Of a stretch of 10,721 bases of DNA, positions 1 to 6,162 are shown piece by piece. Where the stretch lies: positions 1-10,721 of the forward strand of contig ONIK01000058.1 of the NCBI GenBank assembly GCA_900317865.1. Direction: 5' to 3'. Position 1 is the first letter of the stretch, and each line of letters begins with the position of its first letter. The DNA comes from an uncultured Methanobrevibacter sp. (GTDB lineage: Archaea > Methanobacteriota > Methanobacteria > Methanobacteriales > Methanobacteriaceae). The notes beneath the pieces were generated by a model, which was not told the origin of the DNA, ran no database searches, and saw only the letters and a list, made by a program, of their open reading frames with translations. The position numbers were made by a program, and so were the translations under genes.

Positions 1-97
1 ATAAATTATATGCACTTAAAGGATTTGAAAAGAACTAGTTTTTTAAACATAATGCGTCAACAGATTAAAATTAATATCTAATAAATTCATATTATAT

Positions 98-715
98 ATG
101 GGCTGGAAAAAAAATCAATAGGTATTTGATATATTTAATTTCATTATTCATTATTTCTTTAGGAGCTTCCCTATCAATTAAAGCTAATTTGGGAACCTCT
201 CCATTAATCTGTCTTCCATATGTTTGCAGTCTGATTGTTAATTTGAGTCTTGGGGTTGTGATTTTTGTAATCACGGTTATCTATATTCTCATTCAGATTA
301 TTCTTTTAGGAAGGGATTTTGAAAAGAGACAATATCTGCAATTTATCATAGGCTCAATATTTTCTTTTTTCGTTGATTTTTCATTGATGCTTGTTAATTT
401 CATCAATCCTTCTAATTATATTAGTCAATTACTATTATTGCTTATAAGCTGTGTTGTAATCGCTTTTGGAGTATTACTGGAAATTCAGACTGAAGTGGTC
501 TATCTTCCCCCAGATGGCATTATTGTAGCAATTGCTAAAGTATTGAATAAGGAGTTTTCACAATGGTTGTTATGTCAGCTATTTTATCTTTTGTATTTCT
601 GGGATATCTTGTTGGAGTGCGTGAAGGTACAGTTATTTCAGCTTTGATAATTGGTCCAATCGTTAAAATACTTAAAAATTACTTTGATCCATATATTTCT
701 AATTTGATTGAATAA
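98..715 (+). pseudogene. Broken YczE/YyaS/YitT-family membrane protein gene
   Basis: The longest intact stretch (TTG 126 to stop 645-647) encodes a very hydrophobic protein with about five membrane segments. It begins YLISLFIISLGASLSIKAN, then LGTSPLICLPYV, as in the poorly characterised YczE/YyaS/YitT-type integral membrane proteins. Two breaks are visible. At the 5' end, ATG 98 is followed by an A8 run (107-114). As written this frame stops at TAG 119-121 after seven codons, but with seven A's it would read MGWKKINRYLIYLISLF, a natural start for the family. At the 3' end, after NKEFSQ (about 562), the family-like ending continues in another frame: ATG 563 to TAA 713-715 encodes FLGYLVGVREGTVISALIIG and ends near YISNLIE. 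From memory of relatives, roughly eight residues are missing at this junction, so a short deletion of non-multiple-of-3 length fits. A truncated protein could still be made from TTG 126. Function is unknown; the family assignment rests on recognition only. Confidence 0.7.
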
Positions 716-761
716 TTAATAAAGTATTTGATAAATATGTTCTTCATGGTCTTTAATAGTA

Positions 762-791
762 TTTTTTCCGTGTTGATTCTGTATTTTTTTT
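762..791 (+). terminator. Oligo-T runs before uvrA
   Basis: Two T-runs, at 762-767 and 784-791, lie downstream of the broken membrane protein gene and upstream of the uvrA promoter. Archaeal RNA polymerase terminates at oligo-T tracts without needing a hairpin, so these are plausible terminators of the upstream unit. In such AT-rich DNA the signal is not strong. Confidence 0.35.
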
Positions 792-825
792 AAAGATATT
801 TCTTGTCAAATGCTCTCTCAAATAG

Positions 826-833
826 TTTAAATA
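826..833 (+). promoter_or_regulatory. Candidate TATA box of uvrA
   Basis: TTTAAATA lies 47-54 nt before the ATG at 880. It would place a transcription start near 855 and leave a leader of about 25 nt containing the GGGG (867-870) that may act as a weak ribosome binding site. No clear BRE precedes it. Background AT-richness makes chance matches common. Confidence 0.4.
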
Positions 834-879
834 TTATAGAACAAAAATATTATAATTAAGATTTTTGGGGAAATTAATT

Positions 880-3762
880 ATGGCAGAAGAATCTAAAAAA
901 CAGATTGTCATTAAGGGAGCTAGGGAGCATAATCTTCAGAATATTGATGTCAGTATCCCTCGTGATGAATTTATTGTAATTACTGGATTAAGTGGGTCTG
1001 GAAAGTCTTCATTGGCTTTTGATACGATTTATGCTGAAGGACAGCGTAGATATGTTGAATCATTATCCGCTTATGCAAGGCAATTTTTGGGTCAGATGAA
1101 AAAGCCGGAAATGGAGTATATTGAAGGTTTATCTCCAGCTATTTCAATCGATCAGAAAACAACCAGAGAAAATCCAAGGTCAACTGTAGGTACCATTACG
1201 GAAGTTTATGATTATTTAAGATTATTGTTTGCAAGAATTGGTATTCCGCACTGTCCAAATTGTGGACGTGAAATATCACAACAAACTATTGGTCAAATTG
1301 GGGACAGCATAATTGAAGAGGGCGAAGGCATTAAAATTCAGGTATTATCTCCAATTGTCCGTGATAGAAAAGGTCAGCATAAGGATGTTCTGGAAGATTT
1401 AAGAAACAAAGGTTTCGTTCGTGTAAGGGTTGATGGTGAAATCCGTGATTTGGAGGAAGATATTGACCTTGCAAAGACTTACAGGCATAATATTGAAGTG
1501 GTTGTAGACAGATTAAAAATCAGAAAAGATGTTGATTTTAAAAGAAGATTGGTTGATTCTCTGGAAACCGCAGCAGAATTTGCAGATGGGTTAATCAATG
1601 TATTGTTTACAGCAGACGATGGAGAATATGAGAAAAAATACTCCGAACACTTTGCATGTGTTGACTGTGGAATAAACTTTGAAGAGTTAACTCCTCGTAT
1701 GTTTTCATTCAATGCTCCTCAAGGAGCTTGTCCTGAATGTAATGGTATAGGTTCAAAGATGGAAATAGACCCTGCGCTGATTGTACCAAATCCTCATTTA
1801 ACTTTGAATGAAGGTGCTATCGCTCCATGGTCAAAATCCTCTAAGAGAGAAAATTACTATTATCAGATGCTTGAAGCGGTTTCAAATTACTTTAACTTTA
1901 GTATGGATGTTCCTTTCAATGAACTTCCTCGGGAGTATCAGGATACTATATTGTATGGATGCAATGACAAGATTCCATTTACTTTTAAAAGAAGAAACAA
2001 ATCTTATATGGTCAATCGCAGATTTGAAGGAGTAATTCCAAGAATGGAGAGATTATACCTTGAAACCAAATCAAATTATTCAAGAAAATACATTTCAAAA
2101 TTCATGAGCGACAGAAAATGTCATGTCTGTAATGGTAAAAGGTTACGTCCAGAAGTCCTTGCAGTTACTGTTGGGGGCAAATCAATTGCTGATGTTGTAG
2201 AACTTCCAATAAAAGATTCTTATCAGTTTTTCCTTGATTTGGAGTTAACTGAAAGGGAACAGTTTATCGCAAAAGAAGTATTAAAAGAAATCAGAGAAAG
2301 ATTGAAATTCCTTGTTGATGTGGGACTTGACTATTTGTCAATGGAAAGGTCTTCAGGTACTTTATCCGGTGGTGAAGCTCAAAGAATTAGACTGGCAACT
2401 CAAATAGGTTCTGGTCTAGTAGGAGTTTTATATATTCTGGATGAGCCGAGTATAGGTCTTCACCAAAGAGATAATGTTAAGTTAATTGGAACATTAAAAA
2501 GGCTTAAAAATCTTGGAAATACTGTTGTTGTCGTTGAACACGATGAAGAAACAATATTGTCTGCAGACCATGTGGTGGATATAGGTCCTGGAGCCGGTGA
2601 GCACGGGGGTAAAGTAATTACTCAGGGTACACCGCAGGAAATCATGATGTGTGAAGATTCAGTTACCGGAAGATATCTGTCAAGAAAGGAAGTTATAGAT
2701 GTTCCTGAAACTCGCCGTGAAGGAAATGGTGAATTTATAACAATTAAAGGAGCAAAACAAAATAATCTGAAAGATATTGATGTTGAAATTCCTTTAGGTA
2801 AATTCACTTGTGTTACTGGTGTCAGTGGTTCCGGAAAAAGTAGTTTAATCAATGAAATTTTATATAAAGGAACCAAAGGAGAATTATCTCATAAATTTAC
2901 TTTTGCAGGTAAATATGATAAAATTGAAGGATTAAAAAATATTGATAAAGTCATAGCTATTGATCAAAAGCCAATTGGACGTACACCAAGATCCAATCCT
3001 GCAACATACACGGGAGTATTTACAGATATTCGTGATTTATTTGCAAACACTCCTGAATCTAAAGCAAGAGGCTATAAACCTGGAAGATTTAGTTTTAACG
3101 TTAAAGGTGGAAGATGTGAGGCATGTTCTGGTGATGGTATTGTTCAAATAGAAATGCACTTTTTAGCTGATGTTTATGTTCCATGTGAGGTATGTGGCGG
3201 TAAAAGATACAATGATGAAACCTTGGATGTCCGTTATAAAGGTAAAAATATCTATGAAGTCTTGGAAATGACTGTAGAAGAAGCATTGGAATTCTTTGAA
3301 CATATTCCGAAAATACATAAAAAGCTTAAAACATTGGATGATGTGGGATTGGGATATATGAAGATAGGTCAGCCTGCAACTACATTATCTGGGGGTGAAG
3401 CTCAAAGAATTAAACTGGCTAAAGAGTTATCAAGAACTAGTACGGGCAATACGTTATACATTTTAGACGAACCGACAACAGGTCTTCATTTTGCTGACAT
3501 TAAACGTTTGCTTGATGTACTTGCCAGATTGACTGATGCAGGTAATTCAATTGTTGTCATTGAACATAACCTAGATGTTATTAAAACTGCAGACCACATT
3601 ATTGACTTGGGTCCTGAAGGAGGAGATGGTGGAGGACGTGTTATTGCAACAGGAACTCCTGAAGAGGTGTCTAAAAGCGGAACCTATACTGGTGAATTTT
3701 TAGATAAAATACTCAATGAAAACATTACTCCTTATGCAAAAGAATTAATGGATGCTAAATGA
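880..3762 (+). CDS. uvrA: Excinuclease ABC subunit UvrA
   Basis: This is UvrA, the damage-recognition ATPase of nucleotide excision repair, which scans DNA as a dimer, loads UvrB and then leaves. It has 960 residues from ATG 880, full length for the family. Both ABC halves are intact: Walker A GLSGSGKSS at 36-44, signature LSGGEAQR at 495-502 and Walker B LDEPS from 520; then Walker A GVSGSGKSS at 647-655, signature LSGGEAQR at 836-843 and Walker B LDEPT from 862. The zinc-module cysteines are all present: C260/C263/C284/C287, C746/C749/C769/C772, and the CxxC pairs C125/C128 and C414/C417. A TTG at 865 in the same frame would add five residues, but ATG 880, giving MAEESKKQIV, is the better start, with GGGG 9 nt upstream. 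No uvrB or uvrC lies in the window, though they are often neighbours in methanogens. Archaeal UvrABC is generally thought to have come from bacteria. Nothing in the sequence suggests damage. Confidence 0.97.
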   Translation: MAEESKKQIVIKGAREHNLQNIDVSIPRDEFIVITGLSGSGKSSLAFDTIYAEGQRRYVESLSAYARQFLGQMKKPEMEYIEGLSPAISIDQKTTRENPRSTVGTITEVYDYLRLLFARIGIPHCPNCGREISQQTIGQIGDSIIEEGEGIKIQVLSPIVRDRKGQHKDVLEDLRNKGFVRVRVDGEIRDLEEDIDLAKTYRHNIEVVVDRLKIRKDVDFKRRLVDSLETAAEFADGLINVLFTADDGEYEKKYSEHFACVDCGINFEELTPRMFSFNAPQGACPECNGIGSKMEIDPALIVPNPHLTLNEGAIAPWSKSSKRENYYYQMLEAVSNYFNFSMDVPFNELPREYQDTILYGCNDKIPFTFKRRNKSYMVNRRFEGVIPRMERLYLETKSNYSRKYISKFMSDRKCHVCNGKRLRPEVLAVTVGGKSIADVVELPIKDSYQFFLDLELTEREQFIAKEVLKEIRERLKFLVDVGLDYLSMERSSGTLSGGEAQRIRLATQIGSGLVGVLYILDEPSIGLHQRDNVKLIGTLKRLKNLGNTVVVVEHDEETILSADHVVDIGPGAGEHGGKVITQGTPQEIMMCEDSVTGRYLSRKEVIDVPETRREGNGEFITIKGAKQNNLKDIDVEIPLGKFTCVTGVSGSGKSSLINEILYKGTKGELSHKFTFAGKYDKIEGLKNIDKVIAIDQKPIGRTPRSNPATYTGVFTDIRDLFANTPESKARGYKPGRFSFNVKGGRCEACSGDGIVQIEMHFLADVYVPCEVCGGKRYNDETLDVRYKGKNIYEVLEMTVEEALEFFEHIPKIHKKLKTLDDVGLGYMKIGQPATTLSGGEAQRIKLAKELSRTSTGNTLYILDEPTTGLHFADIKRLLDVLARLTDAGNSIVVIEHNLDVIKTADHIIDLGPEGGDGGGRVIATGTPEEVSKSGTYTGEFLDKILNENITPYAKELMDAK

Positions 3763-3765
3763 TTA

Positions 3766-3825
3766 TTTTAGCATTATTTTATTATTTTTTTAATAATTTT
3801 AATAATAAAAGAAGTTATTTTTTTT
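3766..3825 (+). terminator. Oligo-T terminator region of uvrA
   Basis: Immediately after the uvrA stop come several T-rich tracts, including T-runs at about 3785-3791 and 3818-3825. They suit archaeal oligo-T termination and would end the uvrA transcript before, or at the foot of, the hairpin at 3829-3870. Confidence 0.45.
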
Positions 3826-3828
3826 AAT

Positions 3829-3870
3829 CAGTGTTTCATTGTGAGGCAAATCCTCACAATAAAAACACTG
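3829..3870. repeat. 42-nt hairpin / interrupted palindrome after uvrA
   Basis: Outer arm CAGTGTTT (3829-3836) pairs perfectly with AAACACTG (3863-3870). Inner arm ATTGTGAGG (3838-3846) pairs perfectly with CCTCACAAT (3852-3860). They are separated by a 1-against-2-nt bulge (C3837 against A3861-A3862) and capped by a 5-nt loop, CAAAT. With 17 base pairs and relatively GC-rich arms, it stands out from its AT-rich surroundings. No T-run follows directly on either strand, so it is not a textbook bacterial terminator. It starts 66 nt after uvrA and ends 134 nt before the DUF368 gene. It could be a 3'-end stabilising stem, part of a small RNA, or a binding site for a dimeric protein. Confidence 0.75.
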
Positions 3871-3938
3871 TATTTATGGGAATTCTTATATTTAATTTTA
3901 TTTTTTTTATTCTATTTAAATTTATCATTAAATGTAAC

Positions 3939-3949
3939 AATATATTTTT
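3939..3949 (+). promoter_or_regulatory. Candidate TATA box for the DUF368 gene
   Basis: AATATATTTTT lies about 60 nt before the GTG start at 4005. It would give a transcription start near 3970 and a leader of about 35 nt that includes the strong ribosome binding site. A second TATA-like stretch (3975-3983) is too close to keep the Shine-Dalgarno in the transcript. Confidence 0.3.
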
Positions 3950-3993
3950 CAATCAAAAATATTATTAATAAAGATTATATAAAATTAATATTT

Positions 3994-3999
3994 GAGGAG
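3994..3999 (+). promoter_or_regulatory. Ribosome binding site fixing the GTG start
   Basis: GAGGAG with a 5-nt spacer to GTG 4005 decides the start of the DUF368 gene. The overlapping ATG at 4003 is followed at once by TGA and cannot be used. Confidence 0.7.
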
Positions 4000-4004
4000 A
4001 TAAT

Positions 4005-4874
4005 GTGAATTTTAATTTTTATGAAGCATTTTTAATTTTTATTCGTGGATTATTAATGGGTTCTGCTGATATTGTTCCGGGTGTTAGTGGAGGAACAATG
4101 GCACTGATAACTGGAATTTATGGACATTTGATTGAAGCAATCAGTAATATTAAATTTGGATTTTTAAAACCTTTATTTAAAGGTGATTTTAAAGGAAGCT
4201 GGAATAAATTGCTTGAGGAATTTGATTTTGAATTTTTAATTCCTTTGGTTTTAGGTATTGGGGTTGCTTTTTTAACATTGGCTAAAGTAGTTACCTATTG
4301 TATGGATGTTCATACTGCATTAACATTTTCATTTTTCTTAGGTTTAATTATAGCTTCTGCTGTGGTATTATTTAAAAAACTCAATAAAATCAGTTTAACT
4401 TGCATAATATTTGCAGCAATCGGATGTATTTTAACTTATATGTTCGTTAGCTTAAACCCAATAGCTGCTAATCATTCTTTAATTGTTTTGTTTTTTTCAG
4501 GAATGATTGCAATTTGTGCTATGATTTTGCCTGGTGTTTCAGGATCCTTTTTATTATTATTGCTCGGACAATACAAATACATGTTAAATGCCCTTCATCA
4601 ACTTCATTTTACAGAAATAATTGTTTTTATAGTTGGTGCATTAATAGGTATTCTAGGATTTTCAAAAATATTAAATTATTTACTTAAAAATTATGAAGAA
4701 GTAACAATGGCATTTCTTATAGGTGTTATGCTTGGATCACTTAGGGTTCCTGGTGTTGAAATAGTTAAGGCCACTGCTTTAAACATTTCCTCATTGTTGC
4801 CATGTTTGGTTGTTGCAGTCATTGCCTTTGTAATTATTATAGTCATGGAAACTAGATTTGATTACATTGAGTAA
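4005..4874 (+). CDS. DUF368 family polyprenyl-phosphate translocase (PopT-like)
   Basis: This is a 289-residue integral membrane protein of the DUF368 family. The clearest signature is the repeated PGVSG motif: GSADIVPGVSGGTMALITGIY at residues 19-39, with the second copy CAMILPGVSGSFLLLLLGQY at 171-190. This gives the two-fold repeat typical of the family, with about eight hydrophobic segments in all. Bacterial DUF368 proteins (PopT) have been shown to flip undecaprenyl phosphate back across the membrane for reuse in envelope synthesis. In an archaeon the natural counterpart would be a dolichol-type or other polyprenyl phosphate used for glycosylation or pseudomurein precursors; that step is inference. 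Translation starts at GTG 4005 behind a strong GAGGAG site. Oligo-T runs flank the gene on both sides, so it is probably transcribed alone. The length is usual and all motifs look intact. Confidence 0.9.
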   Translation: MNFNFYEAFLIFIRGLLMGSADIVPGVSGGTMALITGIYGHLIEAISNIKFGFLKPLFKGDFKGSWNKLLEEFDFEFLIPLVLGIGVAFLTLAKVVTYCMDVHTALTFSFFLGLIIASAVVLFKKLNKISLTCIIFAAIGCILTYMFVSLNPIAANHSLIVLFFSGMIAICAMILPGVSGSFLLLLLGQYKYMLNALHQLHFTEIIVFIVGALIGILGFSKILNYLLKNYEEVTMAFLIGVMLGSLRVPGVEIVKATALNISSLLPCLVVAVIAFVIIIVMETRFDYIE

Positions 4875-4886
4875 TCAAATTCATTC

Positions 4887-4894
4887 TTTTTTTT
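4887..4894 (+). terminator. T8 terminator of the DUF368 gene
   Basis: A run of eight T's lies 13 nt after the stop codon, a plausible archaeal oligo-T terminator separating this gene from the next. Confidence 0.5.
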
Positions 4895-4922
4895 AAAATA
4901 TTATAATGTCTCCACAAAAAAG

Positions 4923-4930
4923 TTAAATAA
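4923..4930 (+). promoter_or_regulatory. Candidate TATA box, leaderless geometry
   Basis: TTAAATAA is centred about 27 nt before ATG 4954, the distance at which archaeal transcription would start at or next to the start codon. No Shine-Dalgarno is seen before ATG 4954, which fits a leaderless mRNA. Confidence 0.4.
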
Positions 4931-4953
4931 AATAAAAAACTCAAATTATATTG

Positions 4954-5724
4954 ATGGCACATAATATTTTTAAAAATTTTAAGGAAAGGAATGTTGCAAT
5001 TACTGATGGTGTTTTTGCAATCGCTATGACAATTCTTGTTTTGGAAATTGCAGTTCCAACAGTATCCGATATAACCTCAGGAGCTACTTTAAATGAGTAT
5101 TTTGTAAATTACCTGTTTCCATCTATTTTAATATATTTCTTAAGTTTCTATATTGTTTATAATTTCTGGGAAAACACTGTTTTTCTTTTAAATTTTAAAA
5201 AAGTGAGCAATAAGGTATTTTCATTAAATGTTATCACGATGGCAGCTGTCTGTTTAATACCTTTTGCAACAGGATTTCTTTTTCAATTTTATAATTATGT
5301 TAATGTAAACATATTTTTTTCATTATTGATTATGGTAATAAGTTTATTATACATTTTAATGTTTTTTTTATTGGTCAGAGATAATTATTCAGAGCATTTT
5401 AAGAAAAAAGACGAAATAAAAGAAACTATACATCAAACTTATGATGATGGGATTGAATTATCCAATCTAAAATTGTATGTTAGGGGTGTTGTATTAACAT
5501 TATTCTATCTGTTGCTCTCACCTCTTATAAGTTCAATAATATCTCTTATCTTGGCATTCGTCTCTCCAGTAGCCAGTTTATTGTCATTTGTATTGATTTT
5601 AATTTTAAGGTTTGTAATCAGAATGAAACGTTCAACAACAGATAAATTAGTTGACATAGAATTATCTGATGAAGAAAATGATTTGATTGAAAATATTAGA
5701 GAATGCATCTATGGTGATGATTAA
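4954..5724 (+). CDS. TMEM175/DUF1211-like membrane protein (possible K+ channel)
   Basis: This is a 256-residue protein with six likely membrane helices, at about 15-34, 52-73, 88-112, 118-141, 175-198 and 200-222. The first helix carries RNVAITDGVFAIAMTILVL, which matches the RxxxFSDGVFAIAxTLLVL hallmark of the TMEM175/DUF1211 family. Prokaryotic members form tetrameric potassium-permeable channels. Here the FSD core is ITD (I16, T17, D18), keeping the aspartate but changing the two residues before it. A charged loop (about 142-172) splits the six helices into 4+2. The cytoplasmic tail (223-256) is acidic and ends in ECIYGDD. At 256 residues it is somewhat longer than the roughly 200 usual for prokaryotic members. 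ATG 4954 is preferred over TTG 4951; either start gives nearly the same protein. It sits alone between oligo-T runs. Family membership is fairly secure, but channel activity is inferred. Confidence 0.8.
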   Translation: MAHNIFKNFKERNVAITDGVFAIAMTILVLEIAVPTVSDITSGATLNEYFVNYLFPSILIYFLSFYIVYNFWENTVFLLNFKKVSNKVFSLNVITMAAVCLIPFATGFLFQFYNYVNVNIFFSLLIMVISLLYILMFFLLVRDNYSEHFKKKDEIKETIHQTYDDGIELSNLKLYVRGVVLTLFYLLLSPLISSIISLILAFVSPVASLLSFVLILILRFVIRMKRSTTDKLVDIELSDEENDLIENIRECIYGDD

Positions 5725-5751
5725 ATCTTGCTGATTAAAATATGATTGCAT

Positions 5752-5810
5752 ACTTTTTTTCATTTTTACATACATTTGTACTAATCATTGTTTGTTTTTA
5801 GTTTTTTTTA
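5752..5810 (+). terminator. Oligo-T terminators after the TMEM175-like gene
   Basis: T-runs at about 5753-5759 and at 5794-5810 (TTTTTAGTTTTTTTT) follow the gene and precede the next promoter. They are well placed as archaeal terminators. Confidence 0.45.
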
Positions 5811-5817
5811 AATTAAT

Positions 5818-5833
5818 GCAAGTAGTTACATGC
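5818..5833. promoter_or_regulatory. Upstream imperfect palindrome next to BRE
   Basis: GCAAGTA (5818-5824), GT, TACATGC (5827-5833) pairs at 6 of 7 positions, with a central A/A mismatch in each arm. It abuts the BRE/TATA element directly, where an archaeal activator or repressor could bind. It is short, so chance is possible. Confidence 0.35.
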
Positions 5834-5848
5834 GAAAACATTTATATA
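5834..5848 (+). promoter_or_regulatory. Strong archaeal promoter (BRE + TATA) for the micro-ORF
   Basis: GAAAACA (BRE, 5834-5840) is followed directly by TTTATATA (TATA box, 5841-5848), close to the consensus for TFB/TBP binding. It is the best promoter in the window. Transcription should start near 5870, giving a leader of about 97 nt to ATG 5967. Confidence 0.75.
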
Positions 5849-5855
5849 CTCTTTA

Positions 5856-5874
5856 ATTCAATATCTTATTGAAT
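5856..5874. promoter_or_regulatory. Perfect palindrome over the predicted transcription start
   Basis: ATTCAATA (5856-5863), TCT, TATTGAAT (5867-5874) is a perfect 8-bp inverted repeat. It begins 8 nt after the TATA box and covers the predicted start point near 5870. That is a classic position for an archaeal repressor dimer blocking polymerase. The TGAAT half-site recurs at 5940-5951 (ATTCA-AA-TGAAT). Confidence 0.55.
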
Positions 5875-5945
5875 CAAAAGTAATTTGTCATAATAATAAA
5901 TCTGACTTTATGTGATTTTGTTATTTAAAAAAGTTACTTATTCAA
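5869..5945 (+). promoter_or_regulatory. Structured leader upstream of the micro-ORF
   Basis: TTGAAT (5869-5874) and AAGTAA (5878-5883), with a 3-nt CAA bulge between them, are complementary to the contiguous TTACTT-ATTCAA at 5934-5945. This gives 12 pairs enclosing a loop of about 50 nt. The stem closes 10 nt before the Shine-Dalgarno GGAGGG. The second arm can instead fold into a tiny ATTCA/TGAAT hairpin. This could be a regulatory leader; no known riboswitch class is recognised. Confidence 0.35.
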
Positions 5946-5966
5946 ATGAATTATTGGAGGGTTAAT

Positions 5967-6029
5967 ATGTTTTGGTTTGACGAATTATTTGATGTTTTAT
6001 ATTATACATTTAAAGAAGAAGATGAGTAA
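5967..6029 (+). CDS. 20-residue micro-ORF with near-perfect ribosome binding site
   Basis: ATG 5967 to TAA 6027-6029 encodes MFWFDELFDVLYYTFKEEDE. Seven residues are aromatic (F2, W3, F4, F8, Y12, Y13, F15) and seven are acidic (D5, E6, D9, E17-E20), with one lysine. The first 15 residues could form an aromatic amphipathic helix, and the tail is strongly negative. I recognise no family. What argues for translation is the site GGAGGG (5956-5961), 5 nt before the ATG and the best Shine-Dalgarno in the window, together with the strong BRE/TATA promoter about 120 nt upstream. Possible roles are a small regulatory or membrane-associated protein, or a leader peptide. It is separated from the helicase gene by 133 nt that include three tandem repeats, and the helicase lacks a Shine-Dalgarno, so the two are probably translated independently. 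Whether the peptide is made is not proven. Confidence 0.6.
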   Translation: MFWFDELFDVLYYTFKEEDE

Positions 6030-6040
6030 TTGATAGAAAT

Positions 6041-6139
6041 TATTTAATTTTTATTAATTCAAATTTTATTTATTATTTAATTTTTATTAACTCAAATTTT
6101 ATTTATTATTTAATTTTTATTAACTCAAATTTTATTAAT
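6041..6139. repeat. Three tandem 33-bp AT-rich repeats
   Basis: Units at 6041-6073, 6074-6106 and 6107-6139 are nearly identical. Each begins TATTTAATTTTTATTAA, followed by YTCAAATTTTATT. Unit 1 has T where units 2 and 3 have C at the Y position, and unit 3 ends TAAT instead of TTAT. A degenerate fourth start follows at 6140. The units contain TATA-like tracts and end 24 nt before the helicase ATG, so the array lies in its promoter region. The length is about three helical turns. Possible roles are a chromatin or regulator binding array, or a slippage-prone promoter spacer. Confidence 0.85.
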
Positions 6140-6162
6140 TATTAAATTTATATTAAAATATA

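Noticed and set aside
1..38. Possible C-terminal tail KLYALKGFEKN ending at TAG 36-38
   Set aside because: It reads like a protein end, but another frame is also open to 81 and eleven residues cannot identify a gene.
1479..1712. Minus-strand frames inside uvrA
   Set aside because: They lie wholly within the conserved uvrA coding sequence and show no family motifs or start signals.
5725..5966. tRNA or other known structural RNA
   Set aside because: No cloverleaf, CCA-proximal stem or conserved T-loop sequence is visible; the region is AT-rich with only the stems noted above.
6041..6139. CRISPR array
   Set aside because: The 33-bp units are directly adjacent with no unique spacers, so this is a simple tandem repeat.
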